Shown piece by piece: positions 9,536 to 17,120 of a DNA stretch of 64,000 nucleotides (its first letter is position 1; every line of letters starts with the position of its first letter). The stretch lies in assembly GCF_029051685.1 (NCBI RefSeq), contig NZ_JAACFT010000037.1:1-64000 (forward strand), written 5' to 3'. A program made the position numbers and the translations under genes. The notes below the pieces were generated by a model. It had not been told where the DNA came from and ran no database searches. It saw only the letters and a program-made list of their open reading frames with translations. Source of the stretch: Bradyrhizobium sp. CSA207 (lineage in GTDB: Bacteria > Pseudomonadota > Alphaproteobacteria > Rhizobiales > Xanthobacteraceae).

Positions 9536-11026
9536 ATGAGCGGCTTGGTGATCTCTGGCGGCCGGGTGGTTGATCCCGCCAGCGGGATGGACGCGATCGG
9601 CGATGTGGCGGTGGTGGATGGCCGGATCGCCGCGGTCGGCTCCTCGCTCGGCGGCGCTGAGCGGGTGATCGACGCCAGCGGGCTCGTGGTCGCGCCCGGG
9701 TTCATCGATTTGCATGCGCATGGCCAGTCGCTTCCCGCCGACCGCATGCAGGCATTTGACGGGGTGACGACGACGCTCGATCTCGAGGCCGGCGTGCTGC
9801 CGGTCGCGTCCTGGTATCAGCGCCAGGCCAAGAAGGGACGCGTGCTGAACTACGGCGCCGCCGCCAACTGGGCGTTTGCGCGCATCGGCGCGATGACGGG
9901 TTCGAATGCGGAAAGTTCGCTGGAAGCGTTCGGCAACGCCATGCGCGATCGCCGCTGGATCGATAACGTCGCGAGCGATGCGGAGGTCGCCGGCATCCTC
10001 GAGCGCCTCGCGCGCGGCCTGAACGAGGGCGGCATCGGCATCGGCATTTTGAACGCCTATGCGCCGGGCGCCGGCGTGCAGGAGCTGACCGCAGTCTGCC
10101 AGCTCGCGGCGGCACAGGACGTGCCGACCTTCACCCACGTCGCCTACATGTCCCGCATCGATCCCGAAAGCGCCGCCGAAGCCTATATCCGCCTGATCGG
10201 CTATGCCGGCGCCACCGGCGCGCACATGCACATCTGCCACTTCAACTCGTCGAGCAAGACGGACGTCGAGCGCTGCCGCGTGCTGGTCGCAAAGGCGCAG
10301 GCGCAGGGCCTGCCCATCACGGTCGAAGCCTATCCCTACGGCACCGGCTCGACCGTGCTGGCCGCGGCCTTCTTCAGCGATCCCGAGTTCGTCGAGCGCA
10401 ACGGCACCGGCTACGATTCCGTGCAACGCGTGACCGACGGTCATCGTTTCCGTGACCGCGAGGAGCTACTGAAGGCGCAGGCCGAAGAGCCGTCCTCGCT
10501 GGTGCTGTGGCACATCCTCGATACCGAGAACAATTCGCATCATCGCGATCTCCTCGACATGTCGGTGCTGTATCCCGGCGGTGCGATCGCGTCAGACGCG
10601 ATGCCGTGGACGCTGCCCGACGGCAGCACCTACACTGGCGACGCCTGGCCCATTCCGGACGACGCTACCTCGCATCCACGCTCGGCCGGCTGCTTCACAA
10701 AATTCATCCGCGAATGGGTGCGCGAGCGCAAAACCGTGTCGCTGCTGGAAGGCGTGCGCAAATGCGCACTGATTCCAGCCGAGATCCTGTCGCAGAGCAC
10801 GCCCGCGATGCGCGCCAAGGGCAGGCTTCAGGTGGGCGCGGATGCCGACATCGTGGTGTTTGACTACGAGAAGCTCAGCGACCGCGCGACATTTTCGGCG
10901 ATGAACCGCCCGTCAGAAGGCGTGCGGCATCTGATCGTCAGCGGCCAGCCACTGATCAGCGACGGCGTGCTGGATGTGGCGGCGCGCCCCGGCCGGCCCG
11001 TGCGCCGGCCCGTCGTCGAGGGCTGA
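9536..11026 (+). CDS. Amidohydrolase, N-acyl-D-amino-acid deacylase type
   Basis: 496 residues from the ATG at 9536, which has GGAG seven bases upstream; the longer frame from 9500 lacks this. The metal-binding motif DLHAHG places the ligand histidines at 60 and 62 after the N-terminal beta-sandwich segment (SGGRVVDPASGMD, VVAPGFIDLHAH). Further metal-site elements are THVAYMSR and HMHICHFNSSSK, and the C-terminal composite domain ends in LQVGADADIVVFDYEKL. D-aminoacylase and related enzymes release D-amino acids or open cyclic amides using zinc. The true substrate is unknown. Three bases separate it from a COG0523 metallochaperone gene. Confidence 0.8.
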   Translation: MSGLVISGGRVVDPASGMDAIGDVAVVDGRIAAVGSSLGGAERVIDASGLVVAPGFIDLHAHGQSLPADRMQAFDGVTTTLDLEAGVLPVASWYQRQAKKGRVLNYGAAANWAFARIGAMTGSNAESSLEAFGNAMRDRRWIDNVASDAEVAGILERLARGLNEGGIGIGILNAYAPGAGVQELTAVCQLAAAQDVPTFTHVAYMSRIDPESAAEAYIRLIGYAGATGAHMHICHFNSSSKTDVERCRVLVAKAQAQGLPITVEAYPYGTGSTVLAAAFFSDPEFVERNGTGYDSVQRVTDGHRFRDREELLKAQAEEPSSLVLWHILDTENNSHHRDLLDMSVLYPGGAIASDAMPWTLPDGSTYTGDAWPIPDDATSHPRSAGCFTKFIREWVRERKTVSLLEGVRKCALIPAEILSQSTPAMRAKGRLQVGADADIVVFDYEKLSDRATFSAMNRPSEGVRHLIVSGQPLISDGVLDVAARPGRPVRRPVVEG

Positions 11027-11029
11027 CGC

Positions 11030-11968
11030 ATGCCGGTCCCGATTCTCCTGGTGACGGGTTTCCTGGGGGCGGGCAAGACCACGGTCGTGAACCACCTGCT
11101 GGCGCATGCGGACGGGCGGCGGATCGCCGCCGTGGTCAACGATTTCGGCGCGATCAACATCGATGCGGAGCTGATCGCGGGCGCAAGCGACGGCGTGGTG
11201 AGTCTTGCCAACGGCTGCATCTGCTGCTCGCTCGAAGGCGATCTGCTGCGCACACTCGCGACCCTGCTGCGGCGAGATCCGCGGCCCGATTACATTGTCA
11301 TCGAAACCAGCGGGGTCGCCGACCCCACCGACATCGTGCGCAATTTGATGGACCCGGTGATCCTGCGCGAGGCGCTGCTGGAGACGGTGCTCTGCGTGAT
11401 GGACGCAGGCACACCGCTGGCGGCCCTGGATGATGCGCTGCTGCGCTCGCAACTGCGCGCGGCCGATATCGTGGCGTTGAGCAAGCTGGACCTGGCGGAC
11501 GAGGTCGCGGGCGCGCGGATGCGCGAGGCTATCCGCGCGCTGCGCGTCACGGCCGCGGTGGTCGATGCGAAACACGGCGAGATTCCGTCCGCGCTGCTGT
11601 TTCCCGCAGACGTCGATCGTGTGCCCGCAACGCGCGAGGTAGGGCCGCGACGGCCGGCAGAGGAACGTTTCGAAACACTGAGCTGGACCTCGGACCGGCC
11701 CATCTCGCTGCCGCGCCTGCAGCAGGCCATTTCCCGGCTGGCGCCAAAACTCGCCCGCGCCAAGGGCCTGTTCGAGACCGTCGAGCAGCCCGGGCGCCTG
11801 ACGGTGTTTCAGTTCGCCGGCGGCCGCGCCACGCTGGCGCCGGGCGAAGCTCCGGCCGCAGGCGTGCCGCGGGCCCGGATCGTCTTCATCGCCGAGCTCG
11901 GCGTTCTCTCTCGCGCCGAGCTCGATGAGACTATGGAGGCGTGTGTTGCGAGTGGGGAAGGTTCGTAG
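11030..11968 (+). CDS. COG0523 / CobW-family GTP-dependent metallochaperone
   Basis: 312 residues. It has the Walker A GFLGAGKT (residues 10-17), the family's metal-binding CxCC motif in NGCICCSLEGDLL (Cys63-Cys66), the ETSGVADP switch segment and a SKLDL guanine-specificity motif. A CobW C-terminal domain follows (TSDRPISLPRLQQAI). COG0523 GTPases deliver zinc, cobalt or iron to client metalloenzymes. The gene lies three bases after the metal-dependent amidohydrolase, almost certainly in one operon, so that enzyme is the likely client. No zinc-uptake regulator (Zur) site was recognised upstream. It is not near cobalamin genes, which argues against CobW itself. Confidence 0.85.
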   Translation: MPVPILLVTGFLGAGKTTVVNHLLAHADGRRIAAVVNDFGAINIDAELIAGASDGVVSLANGCICCSLEGDLLRTLATLLRRDPRPDYIVIETSGVADPTDIVRNLMDPVILREALLETVLCVMDAGTPLAALDDALLRSQLRAADIVALSKLDLADEVAGARMREAIRALRVTAAVVDAKHGEIPSALLFPADVDRVPATREVGPRRPAEERFETLSWTSDRPISLPRLQQAISRLAPKLARAKGLFETVEQPGRLTVFQFAGGRATLAPGEAPAAGVPRARIVFIAELGVLSRAELDETMEACVASGEGS

Positions 11969-12000
11969 CTCCGATGCAGCTTCCCCGCAACGCCGCCATC

Positions 12001-12372
12001 TCACTCTCCCTCCGGCTCGACCGGCTTCTCAGTCATCTCTTCGGCATGGAGCGGCGGAGCGCCGTGCGGACCGCGCAGCCGGATCATGGTGTCGATCACG
12101 TCGACATCGACCTTGAGCATGTCGAGATCGCGCGTCATCTCGCGCACCTCCTGGCCTTTGCGCGCCAGCTCTTCGGATACGTCGACCGCCATCCTGCGCT
12201 CGGTGACATTGCCCGGCGTGTTGACGAACAGCTTCGCGCGCATCCATTCCAGCCGCGCCCGCTGGGTGTCGCGCTCGAACTTCTTCTCCGCGTAGCGCCG
12301 CCGCGCCTCCGCATAGGCGGCGGTCAGCGCGGTTTCCGGCAGGCTCCACAATTGCTCGACCGACATGGTCAT
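12001..12372 (-). CDS. Conserved small hypothetical protein, coiled-coil-like
   Basis: 123 residues, strongly charged. Most of it (AYAEARRRYAEKKFERDTQRA onward, then ERRMAVDVSEELARKGQEVR and MTRDLDMLKVDVDVIDTMIR) is predicted helical with a heptad-like pattern. The acidic tail ends EEMTEKPVEPEGE. There is no signal peptide, membrane segment or recognisable domain. It may start at the ATG at 12372 or the one at 12366. The neighbours (metallochaperone on the opposite strand, tautomerase upstream on the same strand) give no functional hint. Confidence 0.55.
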   Translation of the reverse strand: MTMSVEQLWSLPETALTAAYAEARRRYAEKKFERDTQRARLEWMRAKLFVNTPGNVTERRMAVDVSEELARKGQEVREMTRDLDMLKVDVDVIDTMIRLRGPHGAPPLHAEEMTEKPVEPEGE

Positions 12373-12474
12373 GCCGTTTCAGGTCCCGGGGCTTCGGATC
12401 GGCGGAGATATCGCTCCGCAGCCCATCAAAACCCTTCGGCGGTGGATTCTCAAGGGGCGTTCGGGCCCTCGGCC

Positions 12475-12852
12475 TCACGCAAATTGCGCGAGCCCGTGGC
12501 CGACGGACCAGTTCTCCGCCGGGGCATCGAGAACGTTGACGAACACGTCCTCGGGGCGGATGCCCGGGCTTTCGCCGAGCAGGTCCGCGATCCGGCGGTA
12601 CAGCGCCTTTTTCTGCTCCGCCGTGCGTGTGGCGAACACGGTGATCTGGATCAGCACGGCATCGTCGCTCCGCTTGACGCCGTAGGCATTGCCGCAGCGG
12701 AAATTCGCCGCGTCGACCTCACTGATGGTCATGAACTCGTCGCCCTTGGGCACGTTCAGCGCCTCGCGCATGGCGCGGTAGAGGCCATCGAGGATCGCCT
12801 GCCGGTACGCCTCCGGCTTTCCGGCCCGCATCGAGATGTGAAGGAGAGGCAT
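12475..12852 (-). CDS. Tautomerase family protein (4-oxalocrotonate tautomerase-like)
   Basis: 125 residues from the ATG at 12852, chosen because it places the catalytic proline at position 2 after Met removal (MPLLHISMRAGK), the hallmark of the tautomerase superfamily, and has a purine-rich site (GCCTCTCC complement) just upstream. At ~125 residues it belongs to the longer, fused-monomer-like tautomerases rather than the 62-residue 4-OT. ISEVDAANFRCGNAYG and the QITVFATRTAEQKKALYRRI helix match the family. The substrate is unknown. It faces a TetR gene across an inverted repeat, so it is probably that regulator's target. Confidence 0.82.
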   Translation of the reverse strand: MPLLHISMRAGKPEAYRQAILDGLYRAMREALNVPKGDEFMTISEVDAANFRCGNAYGVKRSDDAVLIQITVFATRTAEQKKALYRRIADLLGESPGIRPEDVFVNVLDAPAENWSVGHGLAQFA

Positions 12853-12935
12853 GGCGAATCCTTTTGCATTCCGGCGCGACCGGCCGCCTGCGGTTCGGCT
12901 CATTGACGCAGCGAGCGATCGCCCCCATTTTGTTT

Positions 12936-12977
12936 TTGACACGATGTCGAAAAATCACGTTCTTGACGTCGTGTCAA
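12936..12977. promoter_or_regulatory. Inverted repeat, probable TetR operator between tautomerase and regulator
   Basis: Two 13-base arms, TTGACACGATGTC (12936-12948) and GACGTCGTGTCAA (12965-12977), are inverted repeats with one mismatch and a 16-base spacer. They sit in the middle of the 180-base divergent intergenic region. Each arm contains TTGACA, so they could overlap the -35 elements of both promoters. TetR-family repressors typically bind such sites; binding here is inferred. Confidence 0.6.
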
Positions 12978-13032
12978 ATATTATCTGGCTGTCTCGCATC
13001 CTGGGACGGCCTACTGGACAGAGGATGGACAT

Positions 13033-13656
13033 TTGAGGCCGCGCGAGTTCGATCACGACGACGTCCTGCGCATCGCGTTCGATCAGTTCTGGCGAAAGGG
13101 ATTCCGCGGCACCTCGCTGTCGGACATCGCGCGCGATGCCGGCGTCCAGCGCGGCAGCCTCTACAATGCCTTCGGCAGCAAGGAGGCGTTGTTCCTCCAG
13201 GCCTATCGGCGCTATGCGGCCGACTATCTCGCCCTCCTGCAAAAGGCGCTCGGCGCCGGTTCTTTGCGAAATCGCCTCGCCGCGTTCTTCGATCTCACCA
13301 TTGCCAACTTCTGCTCGGGCTCGCCGCCCCGTGGATGTCCGACCACGCGCGGATTGATGGAGCTTGGAGCGGCCGAAGGCGAAGGGCTCGACGAGGAAGC
13401 GCGCCAGACCTTCGCCAACCTCATCTCTCACATAACCACTCTTGTTCAGGACGCGTTGTCGGCAGGCGCCGAGCGCGGCGAATTCAAAGGCAACCCCGAG
13501 GCCGCAGCGCTGCACATCATAACCGTGACGCGCGGCCTTGCCGTGCTCGAACGTGCCTTCGGCGACGAAGCCCAGCTTCGCAAGATTGCCGCTCATACGG
13601 TCGATCTCGTGCTCGACAAGGCGAATGAAACGGTCAGCAGGAAGCAAGCGCGTTGA
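13033..13656 (+). CDS. TetR/AcrR-family transcriptional regulator
   Basis: 207 residues. The N-terminal helix-turn-helix is clear (FDQFWRKGFRGTSLSDIARD, then AGVQRGSLYNAFGSKEALFL), followed by a helical ligand-binding domain containing the RGCPTTRGLMELG segment seen in many TetR members of this subgroup. The start is TTG at 13033 with AGAGG eight bases upstream; the nearby ATG at 13025 is out of frame and stops at once. The gene is divergent from the tautomerase and shares with it an inverted-repeat operator. It probably represses both in the absence of an inducer, which cannot be named. Confidence 0.88.
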   Translation: MRPREFDHDDVLRIAFDQFWRKGFRGTSLSDIARDAGVQRGSLYNAFGSKEALFLQAYRRYAADYLALLQKALGAGSLRNRLAAFFDLTIANFCSGSPPRGCPTTRGLMELGAAEGEGLDEEARQTFANLISHITTLVQDALSAGAERGEFKGNPEAAALHIITVTRGLAVLERAFGDEAQLRKIAAHTVDLVLDKANETVSRKQAR

Positions 13657-13831
13657 TTGCCCGCGTTGCCGCATCCCCATTCTCGGTGCCGACGAACCGG
13701 CAGACGACCGCCTCCAGCTCACCGGTATCCCCGCGGCGCGCGGCCGCGAGCAGTCTCATCCGATTGCGTGTCGACAGCAAGAATGGTGGATCATCGGTGA
13801 TCTCGTCAGTGCAATGTGGGACTTCCCACAA
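13634..13831 (-). CDS. Small hypothetical protein, possibly translationally coupled
   Basis: 65 residues. The C-terminal half (RRGDTGELEAVVCRFVGTEN, GDAATRAINALASC) looks like a folded helical protein rather than a shadow frame. The start codon lies within the 3' end of the upstream gene at 13806-14306, with a 26-base overlap, suggesting coupling. Its own 3' end overlaps the end of the TetR gene by 23 bases. No family is recognised. Confidence is limited by the short length. Confidence 0.4.
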   Translation of the reverse strand: MWEVPHCTDEITDDPPFLLSTRNRMRLLAAARRGDTGELEAVVCRFVGTENGDAATRAINALASC

Positions 13832-14306
13832 GCCAGCTCTTCATCGTCACCGTCCAATCGTGGCCGCGCGACTGAACCTGCCTGTCCGGCAGGATGAGAC
13901 CGGCCATGCGGAAGATCGTTGCGAGTCCCCGGACGGGGTGCAGCGCCCAGTCCGCGCCTGCGGTCGAGAGCCAGCACGCGAACTGTTCGCGCGCGACATC
14001 AACGCGGTCCTGCTGCGCTGCGACGATCGCCCGCAGGATGCCGTGCTCGCCGTCCGACACGCGCGGACAAATGGGGCAGCGAACCTCGATCGCGGTGTGG
14101 GCCGTGCATGCGAAGATCTCGATCAAGGCTTCGAGTGAGGGCACGGCATCGCCGACGCGAAAATGGTCATACACTTGCTGGATATCGGCTGCGGTAGGAA
14201 CGGCGCTTCCGTTGCGGGCCTTGGCCCGGAAACCCCAAATGAACAGCCGCTCCGCCGCGCTCAACGCGGGAAGGTCGAGGGATTGTGCGTGTGTCGGTGG
14301 ATGCAT
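13806..14306 (-). CDS. Conserved hypothetical protein
   Basis: 166 residues from the ATG at 14306, which is preceded by a good GGAGG site; the longer frame to 14393 has no such site. The protein contains a pair of cysteines in EVRCPICPRVSDGEHGILRA, which might bind metal. It also has a helical segment, ALSAAERLFIWGFRAKARNG, and a trailing WALHPVRGLATIFRMAGLIL segment. No domain I recognise. It is followed on the same strand by an overlapping 65-residue frame. Confidence 0.6.
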   Translation of the reverse strand: MHPPTHAQSLDLPALSAAERLFIWGFRAKARNGSAVPTAADIQQVYDHFRVGDAVPSLEALIEIFACTAHTAIEVRCPICPRVSDGEHGILRAIVAAQQDRVDVAREQFACWLSTAGADWALHPVRGLATIFRMAGLILPDRQVQSRGHDWTVTMKSWLVGSPTLH

Positions 14307-14608
14307 GGAGCCTCCGGCCTTTGCCTGCGCGCGCACCGCGGCTGACGCTGGGTATCTTTGCCGATCGTTCTGCCAGAGCCTCGCCCAAGTCAACGCGCGG
14401 AAGGCCGATATCGAGGTCTTCTAGAGTTGCGGCCGTTGAACGAGTCCTGATTGGAATCATTCAATCCAGGCGTAAGCCTCGCACCGGTGACTCTCGCCGG
14501 CGAGCGAGGGACTTGTCCGCGTAATATTTGCGGGGATTTCGGGAGCCCGAATGCTTAAGGCTTTGCTAAGGCGTTCAGGATAAACTGGCATATCTGCATT
14601 GCCAATTC
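14307..14608. other. Intergenic region of about 300 bases
   Basis: This region separates a leftward hypothetical gene from the rightward chemoreceptor gene and must hold both promoters. A short perfect palindrome CTCGCCGGCGAG lies at 14493-14504, with no T-run. Nothing else distinctive was seen. Confidence 0.4.
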
Positions 14609-16303
14609 ATGCGAGCACCGATGATTTTCTCCCGCATCAGTTTCAAGCTGGTTCTGATCGTTGCCATCAGCCTTGTCGGCATGATCGCGCTGGCGCCGAT
14701 TGCGCTCTCGACCCTGCGAAGCCAGATGGTCGCCGACCGCGAGGCCAAGACGCAGCATATGGTCGATATCGGCTACGGCATTCTGGCGCATCACCAGAAG
14801 CTCGAAAGCGAGGGAAAGCTGACGCGCGAGCAGGCGCAGGCCGCGGCGATCGCGGAGATCAAGAGCCTGCGTTACGACAAGGTCGAGTATTTCTGGATCA
14901 ACGACCTGATACCCAAGATGGTCATGCATCCGATCAAGCCCGAGCTCGACGGCAAAGATCTCTCCGGAATGAAGGATCCCTCCGGCAATGCGCTATTCAT
15001 GGGCTTCGTCGACGTCGTGAAAAAGCAGGGCGCGGGCTTCTACAGCTATCTCTGGCCCAAACCCGGCTTCGAGCAGCCGGTGGCCAAGATCTCTTATGTG
15101 AAGGGCTTTGCGCCCTGGGGCTGGATCATCGGCACGGGCATCTATCTGGACGACGTCGACGCCGCCTTCCGTCAGAATGCCATGACGCTTGCGCTGGTGT
15201 GCCTGGCGGTATTTGTCCTCGTGCTCGGCTGCTCGTTCGTGATCGGCCGCAGCGTCACCCGGCCGCTCGCCAGGATCACTGCGCTCACCGAGCGCCTCGC
15301 CGCCGGCGACAGCGCGTTCGATGTGCCCTACACCCATCGCCGTGACGAGGTTGGCGGGCTCGCCAAGGCGCTCTCCGTTTTCAAGGACAATGCGTCGGCG
15401 GTGCGCCAGATGCATGCGGAGCAGGACGAGCTGAAGCGCAAGGCCGACGACGAAAAGCGCAAGACGATGGCAGATCTCGCCGGCAGGTTCGAGGCCAGCG
15501 TTCAGTCCGTGGTCCGTGACGTCTTCAACGAGGCGCGCGAGATGCAGCAGGCCGCGCGAGGCATGTCGGAGACCGCGAACAAGGCAACGGAGCGCGCCTC
15601 CTTCGTCGCCACGGCTTGTCAGCAGGCCTCGAGCAACGTGCAGACCGTGGCCTCCGCCGCCGGCGAATTGTCATCCTCGATCTCCGAGATCAGCCAGCGC
15701 GTCGCGCAGGCAGCAAGCGTGGCCGACAAGGCCGCTGCCGACGGACAGCGCACCAACGACACCGTGCAGGGGCTTGCCGCGGCCGCGCACAAGATCGGCG
15801 AGGTGATCGACCTCATCAACCAGATCGCCTCCCAGACCAACCTGCTCGCGCTCAACGCCACCATCGAGGCGGCGCGCGCCGGCGAAGCCGGCAAGGGCTT
15901 TGCCGTGGTCGCAAGCGAGGTGAAGTCGCTGGCGAGCCAGACCGCAAAGGCCACCGACGAGATCGGCGCGCAGATCTCGGCGATCCAGGCCGAGACCAAC
16001 CAGGTCGTCGGCAACATCGAAAGCATCCGCAGCACCATCATGGAGGTCAATGAGATCTCGTCCTCGATCGCAGCCGCAGTCGAGGAGCAGGGCGCCGCGA
16101 CGCAGGCGATCGCCCACAGCGTGCAGGAGGCGGCCTCCGGCACCGACCAGGTCTCGCGGAACATCTCCGGTGTCACTGACGCGACGGCCGAGACCGGCCA
16201 GGCCGCCGGCCTCGTATTGCAATCGAGCGGCCGGCTGACGCAGAAGCTGCAATCGCTTCAGGACGAAGTCAGCACCTTCGTTGCCGGCGTGCGGGCGGCC
16301 TAG
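14609..16303 (+). CDS. Methyl-accepting chemotaxis protein with single-Cache sensor domain
   Basis: 564 residues. Order: TM1 at about 12-33, periplasmic single Cache (sCache_2) at ~35-185 with the typical VEYFWINDLIPKMVMHP strand and GFAPWGWIIGTGIYLDDVD end, TM2 at ~190-212, HAMP to ~265, and the cytoplasmic signalling domain at ~300-560. The highly conserved hairpin tip reads IDLINQIASQTNLLALNATI. It senses a small ligand outside the cytoplasm and controls CheA. No chemotaxis genes adjoin, as is common for rhizobial receptors. The C-terminus lacks a CheR-binding pentapeptide. The ligand is unknown; organic acids are common for sCache_2. Confidence 0.93.
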   Translation: MRAPMIFSRISFKLVLIVAISLVGMIALAPIALSTLRSQMVADREAKTQHMVDIGYGILAHHQKLESEGKLTREQAQAAAIAEIKSLRYDKVEYFWINDLIPKMVMHPIKPELDGKDLSGMKDPSGNALFMGFVDVVKKQGAGFYSYLWPKPGFEQPVAKISYVKGFAPWGWIIGTGIYLDDVDAAFRQNAMTLALVCLAVFVLVLGCSFVIGRSVTRPLARITALTERLAAGDSAFDVPYTHRRDEVGGLAKALSVFKDNASAVRQMHAEQDELKRKADDEKRKTMADLAGRFEASVQSVVRDVFNEAREMQQAARGMSETANKATERASFVATACQQASSNVQTVASAAGELSSSISEISQRVAQAASVADKAAADGQRTNDTVQGLAAAAHKIGEVIDLINQIASQTNLLALNATIEAARAGEAGKGFAVVASEVKSLASQTAKATDEIGAQISAIQAETNQVVGNIESIRSTIMEVNEISSSIAAAVEEQGAATQAIAHSVQEAASGTDQVSRNISGVTDATAETGQAAGLVLQSSGRLTQKLQSLQDEVSTFVAGVRAA

Positions 16304-16315
16304 TATAGCAGTAGG

Positions 16316-16999
16316 ATGGCTCCCAATTCCGGTCGGCGCACGCGCATCCTCCTGATCAATCCGAACAGCCTTGAGGCGACCACCGCGATGATGGTCGCCA
16401 TCGCGAAGTCGGCCGCCATTGACGCTTTCGACATCGTCGGCGCTACCGCAGCACGCTCACCGTTGATGATCGTGACACCGGACGCGCTGGACGCGGCCGC
16501 AGCCGAGGTCGAGGAAATCGCGCGAGCGCATCGGAGTTCCTGCGACGGCATTATCGTTGCGGCGTTCGGCGATCCCGGCCTTGCCGGGATCAAGGCCGGC
16601 ATGGAGCTGCCGGCGGTCGGTATTGGCGAGTCCGCGATGTTCGCGGCCGCCGAGAATGGCCGCCGTTTCGGCGTGGCGACCACGACGCCGCTGCTCAAAT
16701 CGAAGATCGACGCCTTGCCGGACGTGCTGGGATTGCGGTCCCGCTATACCGGCACCCGCTTTGCCGAGGGCGAGCCGCAAGACCTTATGCGCGACCCGGC
16801 GCAACTCAGTGCAGCCCTCGCCGGTGCGGTCGAGGCCTGCATCGCGCAGGACGGGGCCGAGGCGGTCATCATCGGCGGCGGGCCGCTCGGCGAGGCCGCG
16901 CGCGCGCTCCAGCCGATGTTCGCCGTGCCGGTTATCGCGCCGATCCCGTCTGCCGTGGCGCGGATTATTCGCCTCATCACAGCGCGTACAGCCAACTGA
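16316..16999 (+). CDS. Asp/Glu/hydantoin racemase-family protein lacking both catalytic cysteines
   Basis: 227 residues with the racemase fold signature: ILLINPNS at the N-terminus, then VAAFGDPGLAG and AVIIGGGPLGEAA. In active hydantoin and allantoin racemases the two acid/base cysteines lie in the equivalents of ACFGDPG and LGCAGM. Here those positions are Ala83 and Gly188. The protein is therefore unlikely to be a cysteine-type racemase and may bind ligand, use other residues, or belong to an unnamed branch. It begins 12 bases after the chemoreceptor stop, so the two may be co-transcribed. Confidence 0.8.
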   Translation: MAPNSGRRTRILLINPNSLEATTAMMVAIAKSAAIDAFDIVGATAARSPLMIVTPDALDAAAAEVEEIARAHRSSCDGIIVAAFGDPGLAGIKAGMELPAVGIGESAMFAAAENGRRFGVATTTPLLKSKIDALPDVLGLRSRYTGTRFAEGEPQDLMRDPAQLSAALAGAVEACIAQDGAEAVIIGGGPLGEAARALQPMFAVPVIAPIPSAVARIIRLITARTAN

Positions 17000-17120
17000 T
17001 ATTCCGGCTCGCGGGACCGGTCATTGCGACTGGCTTCCTGTCCCTTGACGGCTGCAGCCAAAGTGACGAAGCAGATATAGAACTGCCGACCCGCTTGCTT
17101 GCGGGCATGGAGGCCCCCGC

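Noticed and set aside
17025..17060. A TGGC...TTGA pattern upstream of the carboxylase gene as a sigma-54 promoter
   Set aside because: The position expected to hold GC at -12 reads CT, so the match fails at the invariant bases.
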